DNA of 64,000 nucleotides from Roridomyces roridus. Its lineage: Eukaryota; Basidiomycota; Agaricomycetes; Agaricales; Mycenaceae. Each line of letters opens with the position of its first letter. Within the stretch, counting starts at the first letter, position 1. The stretch is taken from contig JARKIF010000015.1 in NCBI GenBank assembly GCA_029378245.1, positions 1,240,001-1,304,000 of the forward strand, given 5' to 3'. Below, piece by piece: positions 1 to 10,650 of the stretch. The notes under the pieces were generated by a model. The model was not told the DNA's origin. It saw nothing but the letters and a program-made list of their open reading frames with translations, and searched no databases. Both the position numbers and the translations under genes were made by a program.

Positions 1-84
1 GGCTCGGGAAATGTCAAGCCTAAGCCCGCCAAAGCCCAGCCCAAGCCCGGGCTTTTAGGCCCAGCCCGGCCCTGAACATCACTA
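1..84 (-). mobile_element. hAT-type MITE end, cut by window edge
   Basis: This is the inverted copy of one end of the MITE at 47426-48031. It is rich in AGCCCGG/GGGCTT motifs and ends at position 84 with the terminal repeat ...GAACATCACTA. The next 8 bases (85-92, ATCATCCT) are the reverse complement of the target duplication AGGATGAT found beside the complete copy. The rest of the element lies to the left of the window. Confidence 0.8.
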
Positions 85-92
85 ATCATCCT

Positions 93-469
93 GCAGCAGT
101 CAGGCGGATGTCAGCTGAAAAAAAAAGGACATGTACCGAGTCACGCAATGCCCGTGGCTCATCTTCCTCGCCAGAGTCCGAGGCGGACTCTACGCCCAGC
201 ATCTCTGCTTCCAAAGTGTCGTTGGCTCCGTTTTGAAAGGAACCCAAGTCATCGGGGTCGAGCAGGCCATATGATTGCGTGCGTCTCTTTTGTGGAGACT
301 GCAGCACAGGGATAAACGTTGAGCGATGCCTTACAGTGCCTCCTCGTCGCAGTTCCACCGATTCTTGAAGCATTCGGCCCTTGGAGGGAATATGCTCTTC
401 GTCATCCGAGTCGGCATCCGAGCCGTCAAAATTGATCTGGGCCTGGTGGATGGTCCGTTTAGGTGGCAT
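93..469 (-). pseudogene. KDZ transposase 5' exon, inverted copy
   Basis: The first exon (469 down to 137) encodes an acidic, serine-rich N-terminus of about 111 residues starting MPPKRTIHQAQ. It is the same as exon 1 of the KDZ transposase at 47041. It is followed by a GTACAT donor and the intron up to the MITE. In this arm the downstream exons are not in the window, so whether the rest of the transposase exists to the left is unknown. Start chosen as the only ATG in a frame that splices in phase with the cysteine-cluster exon in the other copy. Only the fragment is present here; function is inferred from the full copy. Confidence 0.75.
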
Positions 470-1021
470 TGGAGAGACGACGGAGGATGGTGGTGTTAAA
501 ACGAGTGTGGGCCGTGGTTAACGAGCGTGGCTTTAGAGTCGGGGCATGGTGGTGGTGGAGGTCGTTTACAATTTGATCGCACATCACCCCTTGCCCATAA
601 CCTCCATCCCAAGCACGTCAGGGTCCATGGAAAGTGAGTCAAAGCCTTGCCTTTCAGAATCTGAATAACATTATTTATATAGCCACCGATATCGCCCGCG
701 GTGAGCGCCCTCGCAACACTGATCAGGACCTCCCAATGAGCCTGCGGCGGTGCGTATATGCAGAAACTGGGATTCATGCGCGTTGAATAATATTCAGGTC
801 TGTATCCCCCGTCTATGTAACCTACGACTTCACATGCCACGCCGCCGCGCACAACCAGACCTGCTCCTTTTACTATACCGCCTTCCATTCACCTCTCGAG
901 CTCAATGAAGACCCAGATGATTTCTCTGGTATGCCTGCACTCGACGAACCGGCGAAACTGCGTGCAAAATTGTAGTTACTTATTCCCAGCAAATGCATTC
1001 TTGTTTTTCTACGCAACTACA
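470..1021. other. Intergenic, between KDZ exon 1 and next gene
   Basis: Upstream (promoter) side of the KDZ gene, mirrored at 46489-47040. A 130-codon minus-strand frame (496-888) is open across most of it, but it shows no motif I recognise and no splice logic. A plus-strand stretch near 897-977 reads like an acidic protein tail, but has no convincing upstream exon. I see no RNA gene or clear promoter. Confidence 0.4.
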
Positions 1022-1533
1022 CTACTCCGGACCCTTCGCACTCGACGACTCCCCTGCTTTCACGGAATTGTCAGTCTGAGAATGAGAATGAAGACAACGC
1101 AACATACCGGGAGAGGCAACGTCAACAGCCCTGTGCTTGCGTTTACGCCGGACTATGGGGGCTGACCGGGGCGGGCGAGAACACATATCCCGAAGCCATT
1201 GCTCATGTGGGTCGATGGGGGAAGGGGCCCGCTTGCGCTTGCACGGAATTGGGCGCTCCGAGTCTTGGATGCATTTCTTGATCATGTGTTCGTACACCTC
1301 GGAATTGGGGTAAGTCGAGGCAATTCTAAACTTTTTCAGCACCAAATAACCAAGGTCCAAGACCGATTTGAAATGCACTCGAATTTCGGCGGGGGTGTCT
1401 TGCCGCTCAGGTCGTCCTCAAAACCCTTGAGAATGATAGGGCATGGGTGGTCTGAAAACCGTGGTGAAGCCGGAGCAGGGGAAGCCGGAGCAGGTGAAGG
1501 AGGCGGACTGGTGAAGAGAGGGATTTTTTTCAT
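1022..1533 (-). pseudogene. Hypothetical KDZ-associated protein, frameshifted (left copy)
   Basis: Mirror copy of 45977-46488. The N-terminal part (MKKIPLFTSPPPS, proline-rich) and the C-terminal part (a run of helices followed by basic K/R clusters) lie in different frames. They meet near 1398 with no splice sites, so a 1-base indel is the simplest reading. A 54-bp intron precedes a short last exon ending SSSAKGPE. I do not recognise the family. Because both arms carry the same frame break, it predates the duplication. Confidence 0.45.
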
Positions 1534-1694
1534 GGTCGTCCGGGAAAGGGAGGGCTTATCCGAAATCACCTAGCCGAACCGCAAGTCCATCGTGATTGAG
1601 GGCACCGCAGACCATTGAGGGCCGGAACCCGAAATTCCGTATGTAGGATAATGAAGGTGCGCACAATGGCCTGGGCAATTTTACACAACTGAAA

Positions 1695-2121
1695 CTAAGA
1701 GTAATACCCCATCATTTCCAGCCGCCTCCTGCGCTTCACCCCCTTCTCCCCATACCGCAACACATGCAACTCCGCCGACGCGCGCTCTCCATTTTTTTGC
1801 ACCCATTCTGGATCCAGCACCATCGGCTCCGTTTTTGTCTCGGGGAAGGCAAACTCCAGACCCCGCTTCCTGGTGCTCGTCCTGTTGTCCTCTGGCTTCT
1901 CTTCGGTTTTGTTGCTGTTGGATGCAGGCTTGAGATTCGTCTCAAGCCAAGCCATGGTACCATCACTGAGTTTCGGGACTTTTCCTTCGAAGAATTTGAG
2001 AGCTTCTAATTCTTTTTTAAAAATGGAGTCAACACCGGACGCAGAGGGGGATACCTAGCTTGAAGCCACGCTCAAGAGCGTCAAGCTCTGCACGGTCCGT
2101 TTGAATAGCGATTTCGGGCAT
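1695..2121 (-). CDS. Small spliced protein between TET/JBP and KDZ genes (left copy)
   Basis: Two exons, 2121-2055 and 2005-1695, separated by a 49-bp GT..AG intron; joining them keeps phase and gives about 125 residues. The protein starts MPEIAIQTDRAELDALERG and ends in a very basic patch (K-R-R-R-R) before MMGYYS. An AT-rich TATA-like stretch lies just upstream of the ATG. It is identical to the copy at 45389-45815. No family recognised; the short acidic helix plus basic tail would suit a nucleic-acid or chromatin-associated protein, but that is a guess. Confidence 0.55.
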
Positions 2122-2169
2122 GGAAGAAAAGTAGAAGCAGAATATATTTATTTGTACGACAAAGAGAGT

Positions 2170-2247
2170 GTGATCAAAGCAAAGCGAAGTGATCAAAGCA
2201 AAGCGAAGCGACGAGATAGCGTGATCAAAGCAAAGCGACGAGATAGC
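2170..2247. repeat. Minisatellite, unit about 18-27 bp
   Basis: Three tandem imperfect units built on GTGATCAAAGCAAAGCGA, two of them followed by CGAGATAGC. It sits between the 3' end of the TET/JBP pseudogene and the start of the small gene at 2121, so it is in that gene's promoter. Mirror copy at 45263-45340. Confidence 0.85.
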
Positions 2248-2268
2248 AAAATATCAGTAGTGGTAACC

Positions 2269-3946
2269 TTAGTCCGCAGCCCCAAAACGATCTGCCTCCA
2301 ACTCGTCGAGCTTGGAGAACAGCCCAAGGGCCGGCCCACTCCCAACGAGCGCCCGGCACACCATCAAACTTGGCTCGGAGCTCCTCCCCGCCCGGCTGCG
2401 AAAGTAGGTCCTTCGCAGTCTGAAACCCATACTCCGCCCATCAAAACAGCCCTCCCGCTGCATATTGGGTCATGGAGTAGCGCTCCTCCCCTTCTTGGAT
2501 TGCCGTGTTGCCGTGGTCGAGGCAGCCGGAGGGGATGAGAATGGAAGCACCTGCGGGGAATTGGATGACGAGCCGAATTTGCTTGAGGTGGATTGCACCA
2601 CCCTTGGTGTGGTCATAGCGGCCGCCGCTGGTGATAGCGCAGAGTCCGTGGGAGAGGTTGAGTTGGTCAACATGGGTGACGGTGACTGCGTCCGGACCGC
2701 AATTGAATGTGGTGGCGGTGAAGATGGAGTTCTTGAAGTTGTGCACAAGCTCCGGCTGGCGCTTGAAAAGCTCGCGGAGTGTGCGGCGCATGTAGCGGTA
2801 CAGCTTGGGTGCGTACAGCGCCAAGCCAGCTTGTGGAGAATCAGCAGATAGCGGAGGTGAAGGATGGCGTGACAAACCCGATTGGAATCCTGCAATTCGC
2901 TGGATTGCTTTGTTCCGCAGGAGGGATCGAATCAAGCAGCGGTAGAATCGCGAGTTGGCGAGGTTTCCGGGACGCTGGTGATGCATATGAGACGAGATGA
3001 GGTTGGTGTGGGGATGGGACGCCTACCTTTTGGCCGCCTCCAAAAGAAACACCTGTCGTCAATGGCATGTAGCGCCTACGTCGGTGGCGATGTGGACTCC
3101 ATGCCCCTTGCTCACGCGCTTTGCGACGTGCACGCGCCATAGCTTTGACAGCCTCCTTGATGATATTCGGCCAGTTGGGGTCGTCCGGTGTACCAAGAAG
3201 GATGGCAATAATGCGGCCCTCTGCGTCGACAATGAGCTTGGGATCACTAAAGGGGATGTCAGATAACCGTGCGAGCAACAGGTCACTTGTACACACCGTC
3301 CATTCCACTCAATCTCCTCGCAGCCTTCCTCGAGCAGCTCTGGTAGCGTGGGCACGTTGTCGTCGCAATCTGCGGACCGCTGCCCCACCCAAGCTCCACC
3401 CGCCGAATGAGGTGCATCAGCAATGTCGTAGGTGACATGCACGGGCGAGAGCTCCCGTTGGGGGCCGCGACGCTTGGGACTCCGAGAGTACGGATTGCTG
3501 GAGGCGATCTGACGGTTCTTTTGACGCCGTATCTTAGAGCGGGAGTGTTGCCGCTGTCGTTCCAGTGGGTGTGGTGGCGTATCTAGGGGTGGTGGAGAGG
3601 GAGGTGGGGAAGGAGAGGTTACAGTTGGCCGTGGCTGTGGTGAGGGGGTACGAGATGGAGAGGGTGAGGCAGATGGCGTCGACAGAGGAGATGGTGGCTG
3701 GGACATGACTTCGGGGATATCCTCCCATTCATGCTGCCCTGTATTCTCCCATTCTTGCTGGAGCGTATCAATCGAGTCGGTAGCCAAAGCACGTTGATCT
3801 GCAGCAGTTAAGGATTGCTTGAGTATGTGACCAATCGAGGCCTTCGTGCGAACGACTTGAAAAGGGTGTGGTGGGTGCGGTGCATCAAGCCAATCCAATC
3901 CTTGCCAAGGACTGTACTCTGCCCCGCTGCGGGTGGTACGTGCCAT
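2269..3946 (-). pseudogene. TET/JBP-family 2OG-Fe(II) dioxygenase, fungal KDZ-associated (left copy)
   Basis: The family oxidises 5-methylpyrimidines in DNA using Fe(II) and 2-oxoglutarate in the nucleus. Exons run about 3946-3297, 3246-3027, 2974-2878 and 2829-2269, with introns near 50 bp, all in phase. The N-terminal 220 residues are low-complexity (S/P-rich). The catalytic core follows: TTGVSFGGGQ, the iron ligands H-V-D in THVDQLN, distal H in CLDHGN, and the C-terminal R of EERYSMTQY. After AAGGLF the frame has TGA (2443-2441) and then resumes W-A-E-Y-G-F, so an arginine CGA probably became TGA. A later frame change is needed for the C-terminus. This copy keeps the ATG (MARTTR) that the right copy has lost. 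Non-functional unless the stop is bypassed. Confidence 0.88.
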
Positions 3947-5156
3947 GGCACGTCTGCGCTACAGGGCAGAGGCATCTGTGACGAGTGTTAGTATTGGTAA
4001 AACCGAGGAGGCGCAAGGAACGATCCCAAAGCTCATCCGTCAACTGCCGAATGCCTATGGGTGAGACTCCACGTACAGAGTGACGGAGAGCCTCTAGGAT
4101 GTGTCCATGAAAAGAGGGTGCTCACAGGCAAAGGATGGCGAGGCTATGACACGTCGAGGGAGGGAGAAAGAGACAAAGGAAAATGCCCACACGGTGACGA
4201 GAATCAATTACATAACCCGGCATTACCACTTTCGGACATTCAGCCTCGACCAAAATCCTGCTCGTTTCTGGCAGGGATGACACGAATCATCTTTCCGTGC
4301 AGACAGGACAACTCCTGGGTTGCTTAGAGTCCCAAAAGGTAGAGTTTTGGATTCGCACATTGAGGTAGATACATCAGGTTTAGATCTAGAACGGTAAAAT
4401 ACATGGGAAAGCCGATGATATTCGCCCAGAACAAGTTGGGGGAGTCGGAATAGATGAATGTACAGTTGTTCCAAACACTCATCCAGCCTGGGAAGGAAGA
4501 GATGAGTGAATAAAAGCCCCAACGATGATAAATCAGCCTTGGACGCACTGTTACAAAGATTTGGAACCCACCGGTCGAGATTCGCACCCGTAGTGTTCAT
4601 GTACCACCACGGAAGTAGCCCGAGGATGCGGGGCTTGCGGAATAACACGACTTTGGATATCAGGTTATCCGTGTAGCACTTGGAAACCAATTGTACCTAC
4701 CGTCTGTCCTCCCAGTTCCATCGCAGTACTGATTCGACCACCATGACCTCTATTTCCAGTACCAGCAAGAAAGAATCCGAGCCCAAGACGAGCAGGTTAT
4801 TGCAATACAAGGGTGCATGATTGGGACATGATTCGCATTCGATACATGAGCTACCGTTTGAATCCGCATCCGAGGACGATTTATACTCGTGAAGCTGCAC
4901 TGGAATATATCCAGCACTTGAAAATCCGGAGTGGTGAAAATCAGGAAATAGCTGTCGGCATATTTGAAGCGTCTTCATTGCATCGGTTGGAGCCAAAGAA
5001 TAAAGACAGTAGGAGCCCCAGTATATCAGAACTTGGAATGGGTAAAATCTTGATGAACGGTGGAGTGTGGATTGAGGTACAGGTTGTCGATTGTTGGCGG
5101 GAAGGCAGAGAGATGGTAGATACAGGCATATACAATAGGCTTTGATCTCGACCAAC
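3947..5156. other. Region between divergent genes; decayed or non-coding
   Basis: This 1.2-kb stretch separates the TET/JBP gene (leftward) from the gene at 5157 (rightward). Two minus-strand frames (5254-4697 and 4690-4223) abut across a GTAGGT donor-like site and contain tryptophan-rich segments such as VLRWNWEDRR. That is reminiscent of the C-terminal part of Agaricomycete F-box proteins, but no F-box and no consistent start are visible. I treat it as possible gene debris plus a shared promoter region. Confidence 0.3.
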
Positions 5157-6130
5157 ATGCGCAAAAGCAAGAAACGCGGTAAATTTAAGGTGGACCCCGA
5201 TGCAAAATATCGCTCACGGTCTCTCCCTTCTCTTGTATACTTCTGGTCACTCACAACCTGGCTCCAGGGTTTCCAAGGCCGAAAAAGCTCATAACCATCG
5301 GAACGCGCAAGCCAGGTATTACGCCCGGTGCGTCCACAAAATCTGTTCCACCTTGCGTGCGTCTAACCCTCACAAGTAATGCTCATAATATTCGTGAGCA
5401 CCGTCGGAGGCAGGCCGCTGAAAAGAAGGAAGAAAAGAGGTAATGCTCTGTGTCAATTCGTCTCAAAGGTCTGATTACGCCAGAGCGGCCAAACAACGGC
5501 GGCGTACCACCGAGCACTCTCCTCCACCACCAGCATTGGAAACATCGGAATCAAGCTATGACCAACATGCCCGCTCTTCAGGTGCTGTCCCGCAAGACGA
5601 CTCTGGATTCGGCTTCGGTACCATCCCCACATATGTTGGTGTGGACTGTGGCTCTTCAGACTCTCAGCTCTCCTTCGAGGCGTCGTTTTGGGATCCTCGG
5701 GCCCTCTCTGTTGTTAACAGGTTTCATTTCCCGTCCTTCAAGCCCTCCGAGGAGTCCCTCTGTGCCGGCAAGTCACTCAATTCGGACGAGATTCTGGCTA
5801 CTCGCGCTCTGGCTGAGTTGGGGAGGGGAGGGCAGATGGATAGCCAGTCAAAGGTCTCCCGCTGGTGCGTGTGTACGAATTTCTGGATGTCTTTCATTGC
5901 TCATGCCCGCTACACATTCTAGCTCCTCTACAACTGCAATACACGAAGCAACGGCGCAAGTTGCTGAGATCAATAGCAGCCCGCTCACACCACCAACACA
6001 GAAGCAAGCAGCAAAGTGGAGGCAATCCGTGGTGGTTGGCGGAGGGGACGATGGCCGACGCCAGTACCTTTTGCGATGGCGAAATGCGGTGGCGACCGCC
6101 AGTGCCGACTCGGGCTCGGAAGCCGAATGA
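5157..6130 (+). CDS. Five-exon basic/serine-rich hypothetical protein
   Basis: Exons 5157-5234, 5278-5327, 5377-5439, 5484-5864 and 5923-6130 join in phase to 259 codons; all introns are 43-58 bp GT..AG. The first 26 residues are lysine/arginine-rich (MRKSKKRGKFK). Exons 2-4 form a charged, helix-prone segment with AEKAHNHRN, ARYYARNAHNIREHRRRQ and a KKEEKR run, which looks like a basic DNA-binding or coiled-coil region. The remainder is S/P-rich and ends DSGSEAE. It is divergent from the TET/JBP gene. I do not recognise the family; a gene of the neighbouring transposon is possible because such clusters often carry extra genes. Moderate confidence in the structure, none in function. Confidence 0.6.
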
Positions 6131-6442
6131 TTCATTGCATGTGCGCGCATCTTGGCGGTCGATTAGTATTCTGTGCTGCATGTGGTCGCTCTTTTGTTAT
6201 GCCGGTGCTGAAATCAGAATGTATCTATGTGAAATGGCACGGCAGCAACTCGGCAGGGTTTGGGAATGGACACAAAACACGGCAATCAAACATTCGGCAC
6301 ACTTAAAACACATTCGGCGCTATGCTACATCTACCTTAAACCCGTCCGGCCGCACGGAGACTTGGCACGAGGTCGCCGGCACTGGAATGTGCACATGGCT
6401 GAAAATTGTAGGTTAGTTCTATCAAGATGAGAGACGGACTTA
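6131..6442. other. Convergent intergenic spacer
   Basis: Lies between the 3' ends of the genes at 5157-6130 (+) and 6443-7222 (-). I see no further gene or structured element. Confidence 0.5.
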
Positions 6443-7222
6443 CTAGTGACGGCGGGCAGATTCGGAGGTAGAACCTGCGGCCTGTGCGTTGACCTCCGCC
6501 ACAGGGACACAGACCATCCTATGCACCTCACCCGCGTCGTAGCGGGCCCGGTAAAAGGTGAGCGCCTCGGCGCGCGTTGCACGCTTGAAGCGGGACCCGT
6601 TGGGGACTCGCTCCGTCGTCTTGGTAGCCTTGTCCCTGGGCAAAGGTAAGGAGGACGAAAAATGGGATAATATAATGCAGAACTTACGCCTCGGTGTAAA
6701 TGCCGGGTGCCCGGCCCACAAGAACAATGTGGTGGGAGACATTGTCATTAGTCCCCGCTGGGTGGGCACGGTCCATGTCGTTGGGGGTTGGGGCCGGCTT
6801 CTCGACCCACTTGACTGCACGGATCGTGATGAGTAAGATAAAAGCGGGGAATGAATTTAATTACATTCGGGAGGCTCCACTTGTGCAGGAGCGTTGGCAA
6901 TGGCCTCTTGGAGGAGGGCTAAGTGATGGATAGCGATGAGCATGATGATGTACGACCAACAACAACTTACCCTGGAGATCCAGGCTCGCCTTGGCCATGC
7001 CGACTGCTTGGGCAACAAGGGTGGCCTTCTGAGCCGGCTCTGGACAAGCGATGAGCTCAAAGATGTGGGAATCGATAAGGAATACTTACCCTACACCTCC
7101 CCCGCGGAGACAGTCATGTCCAGCGCCATCTGGGTGAGCTCCTGGATGCGGCTGACCGCCTCCTCCAGCTCTGAGCGAGAGTTGGAGGAGACGGGCAGCG
7201 ATGCAGCGAGGGTTTCGGTCAT
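6443..7222 (-). CDS. Protein with viroplasmin/RNase H1 N-terminal (Cauli_VI) domain
   Basis: Spliced minus-strand gene. The ATG at 7222 starts MTETLAASLPVSS with a helical region (LEEAVSRIQELTQMALDM). Two short exons follow (the second containing AQAVGMAKASLDLQEA), then an exon with HHIVLVGRAPGIYTEA and, after an intron, KATKTTERVPNGSRFKRA and RAEALTFYRARYDAGEV. The order V-L-V-G-R-A-P-G-I-Y ... F-K ... A-E-A-L-x-F-Y is the hallmark of the Cauli_VI fold, which in RNase H1 binds RNA/DNA hybrids. No catalytic RNase H domain follows, so it is a stand-alone binding domain. The first intron's donor (GTGTAG) is unusual and the exact exon-1 border is uncertain. Free-standing Cauli_VI proteins are common in Agaricomycetes; their role is not established. 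Confidence 0.7.
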
Positions 7223-7362
7223 GGTGGTGAAGGGAAAGAGTGTGGTCGCCTGTTAGGATTATCGATCCCGGAACCAGATTTCCCTTTGATTTGTTGGGAT
7301 GCGGCCGCCTCTGGTCCGTGATGTAGAATAAACAACTTGCTTCCTCATCTCTCCTTCGCCCT

Positions 7363-8746
7363 ATGGTGGGAAACAAATGGACTTCGGCGGAGCAGGCCGA
7401 GTGGCTTCAGAAGCGCGTCCCAAAGTACATCGAGGCTCAGGCCGGCAAGACATTTTTCAAATTCTGGGCCAACCTTGAGGTAGACTGGTTTCAGCAATGG
7501 CCAGAAGAAGTCGTGTTGGGGTTAGCCGTGCAGACGGGCGAAGACGATACTACGCCGTTGTTGGAGAGTGACCAGGCACTGCTGCAAGGGGCAATAGTCG
7601 CTCGGAAAAGGGCATGTATTTTTTTGCGCTGTCCAGTATTAGTTTTGACAAGTGCAAACAGCAACTCAGGACATGGTACCGGCACCATTCCAAGAAAGCA
7701 AGCGGTGCGGCAGTATCCCAACGCAAGTCCACCAGCTCGTTGACCAACACTCTCTTCCCCCCGAAAAAACATCGAGTCCACCGCCCCAAAGAGCTCTTTC
7801 AAAAAGTGAACGCGGAGAAGATAGCGGCTGCGATCGAAGATGCTGTGGTCGATTCTGATGACGATGACGACGACGACGAAGGGACAACTGAGAGCGCACA
7901 GCCGTCCCAGTCGTTGGAGGGCCCGGAGCCTGCTGAGGAGAGTCAGCCGGCAAAGTTCGCCCTCCAGCGTAAGCGAATGGTGGCTCGCAATCACGTTGTG
8001 ACGCAGCTTTTCGATGAAGCGACGGAGGAGGAGCTGGCAGAGTTGGACAGGATGATTGAGGAGGAGAAAGAGGCATACGCGAAGGCGGAGGCAGAAAGGG
8101 TGATCAGTAAGGGCGAGGTTTCTGTTCGTACGCCACAGGAATATCAAAGGTACTGTGCTCATTTGTGGAATCGAGTCCAAGGCGCTAATGTAATTCGACC
8201 CAGTGGCATTGATGCGTCAGGCGGAGCTTTGGCGCACGTTCACAACGCTGTTGCTGAACAGACCGGATGGGTGGGGTTTGCGATCTACGGAGGGCCGAAT
8301 CCAAAGTTTGGTGGAAAGCTGAGCATGAAGTAGTCAGTGAGATTCGACTTCCGAATGTGGTCGTGATTCTTACCCTCTTGATTCCCACCAGCAACGATTG
8401 GACTGGCGGAATTACTGGGACTGGCTTCTTGGCTGCCCTCAAGGACTTCGACGAGGCCATCTGCCAGCCTTTTCAAGCGTTCTTGAGGCGGGTGTATCGT
8501 GAGTGGCATCAGCAGCCGAATGACACGCCGCGACTGACCTCGACTTCTAGCCGTTGCTGAGCGCAAGGCCCGAGCTCTACCTGTTGCAGAAGACTCTGGG
8601 AATAAACTCCCCGAGTTGGAGCCCGGGTTTGTGCTGCACGACGACTCCGATCCAAAGCCTGCCGAGAAGAAGAAATCGAAAAAGAGAAAGAAGAAGAAAG
8701 CGGTCGATCTCTCCGGTGCACCATCCCCCACTCCCAATCCCACCGA
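7363..8746 (+). CDS. Agaricomycete lysine-rich gene family member, 3' end cut by LTR
   Basis: Exons 7363-7611, 7662-8149, 8204-8329, 8392-8498 and 8551-8746 join in phase. The start MVGNKWTSAEQAEWL, the helical region with LRTWYRHHSKK, an acidic D/E run, the motif TGWVGFAIYGGPNPK-GGK and the tail F-D-E-A-I-C-Q-P-F-Q-A-F-L are the signature of a large Agaricomycete family of unknown function. The last exon has a K/R-rich block (KKSKKRKKKK) and then runs into the LTR at 8747, where it stops within a few codons, so a few native C-terminal residues are lost. The intron after codon 83 needs a GC donor (AGG|GCATGT). No function assigned. Confidence 0.7.
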
Positions 8747-10168
8747 TGATACGCCTGCAATATGAACACGCTAGGAATACGTGAAATTTCGCGATTTCTC
8801 TTATAACCAACAGTAGTATCATCTCACGAGAGCGCTAGTGCTGAGCCCAGAAGCAGCTAGTAGGATTACGATGCATGGTGTACTGTACGGGTCGAAGGGG
8901 AACCTAAGATGACTGACGGACCCACTCCGAAACACGTAGGAGTTCGTGCTAGTCCTCTTACCAATGGGAATATCTTATAACCAAGTCGTTGAGCTCTGGT
9001 TCAATCCGATGGTTACAAGGGAATTAGCAGCAATTGGGAATAAGCGGACGGTTGAGTCATTGATCACGATCGAGGCCTCAGCTGGAGTCATTACCAACCG
9101 GAATGATGGCGCCGGAAGATCGTGTGCCTGGTCCGTGATATCGGAACACGGGAGCACTCTGGAATCACTACTTGCGAGCTTCGGAATGGTGTCTTTAACG
9201 ACGGGATACCCAAGATGTGGGTATCGAATTAAAGCTACGGACCAGTACTATCCGGTCCTGGAACGATAGCGCAGAGTAGGAAAGATGGGAATAATGGAAC
9301 TCGACTTCCGACCCTCGGCATCAGCCTTACCAAACTGAAACATGATGGATCGACGGCTGACTGAGCTTGGGATGGTGCGAGGATGGCGCCATCCAACCTG
9401 TAGACCAATGAAATAGCAAGGATACCCTAATTGCGTTGCGAGGATCGCATTCCTGTATTATTTATTAGATTGCCGGACTTGTATATAACTAGGTAGAGTG
9501 TTCCCTTGGAGGCCGAACAATCACCCCCGTCTGTTGTACGCATTAGCGTCTCTAAAGGGTTGTGCTTGGGCTTTCGAGGTGCACTGTGTTGGATAGTGGC
9601 TTCTTAAAGTTTGTACTAGTTGGAATCATATTATTTTGAATCGGAATCGTCGTCATCGTTGAAACCAAATCGTCGTACTCGCCTCAATCAAGAATCTATT
9701 AAGCAATCAGTCAAGTCAAGTCGTTGGAACATCGTCGTATTTGGCTAGGGAATCTCAGTACCAGTCGGGAAGAAGAGTAGAATCGAGTTGCGAAGTTTCG
9801 GAATAAGGAATACGATCGGTGTTTGACCACCAACCCACCTACTACATCAATCTTATCAACTACAGCTGAGAAGCTATACAATCTACCAAAAGGGTTGCTT
9901 GTTCCAGTCTCGACTGAAGCTAATACCCGTCCCTTGGAAATACCACTTTCCTTCGGAATAAACTTATTACTTTCTCCCTCCACAACCTACTACCTGTATA
10001 AGGACCTGTATTGGGACTTTTACTCGTCTGAACACTCGATTGAATACACTCGCTACGTGCTCGTGTCTGTGTTGGTTATCTAAATAAGCTACTTGCTTAT
10101 TCCTGTGTACCACCGTATACGATACAGTGGTGTTGGGTTTCTCCCTTGGGTTTAGAGCACATTCGTCA
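8747..10168 (+). repeat. Element E 5' LTR (1422 bp)
   Basis: Begins TGATACGCCTGC and ends ...CACATTCGTCA, the TG..CA ends expected of an LTR. A primer-binding-like TGG sequence follows two bases later. The same 1422-bp unit is found at 31124-32545 and, inverted, at 39249-40670. A TATA-like TATATAA lies at 9482-9488. The LTR contains an 86-codon frame (9823-10083) conserved in all copies. It is inserted in the last exon of the gene at 7363-8746. Confidence 0.85.
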
Positions 10169-10170
10169 TC

Positions 10171-10187
10171 TGGAGCCCACCGCGAGG
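10171..10187 (+). other. Candidate primer-binding site of element E
   Basis: TGGAGCCCACCGCGAGG starts two bases after the LTR end. Starting with TGG, it could pair with the 3' CCA end of a tRNA. Which tRNA is unknown. The mirror copy is at 39230-39246. Confidence 0.6.
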
Positions 10188-10650
10188 GGGAAGCTTTAAG
10201 CTACCTTCGGAGCTTAAATTGGGTTTTATAACCAAGGCCTATCGTTGTTGGGGGCATTCCCAATAATACATCCGAGTTTTCGCTATTCCGCCTAACGGCA
10301 AGGAACGTCAACTCAACAACAAAAACGCTGGTGACTTTCCGAATCTCCTTCGAGATCCGGGACAGTTAAACGCAGGCCTGAATCGTTCTCATACGACGGC
10401 TACTACCGGTCGACAGACCAAAACCTCTCTCGCTGCAAAGGCAACTCTGGTTGCACCGCTTGAGAGCGCGCGTTTCCCTACAAAGAAGGGAACATCTACG
10501 AGACCAAGACCTTCTGATGCATCTACTACGCAAGGAAACCCCGAAGCAGGGCCATCTAGGACCGAAGGGAATACCGAGCAACTGGACACCACATCTGAGT
10601 CTATTTTGACACGCATCTTACCTCCCCGCAACTTTACAACAACCACAAGA

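Larger units (their letters stand above)
1..3928. repeat. Outer inverted repeat, left arm (A)
   Basis: Reads as the reverse complement of 43582-47509 (x pairs with 47510-x). Every open frame is shared with an identical translation. Homology stops at 3928/43582: left continues gcgggtgg on the same strand while the right partner changes to unrelated sequence. The arm starts in a MITE at the window edge, so it probably extends further left. It carries, on the minus strand, a TET/JBP pseudogene, a small spliced gene, a frameshifted gene and exon 1 of the KDZ transposase. Confidence 0.95.

Noticed and set aside
496..888. 130-codon open frame on the minus strand (and its mirror 46622-47014)
   Set aside because: No motif, no neighbouring exon in phase and it overlaps the KDZ upstream region; likely chance.
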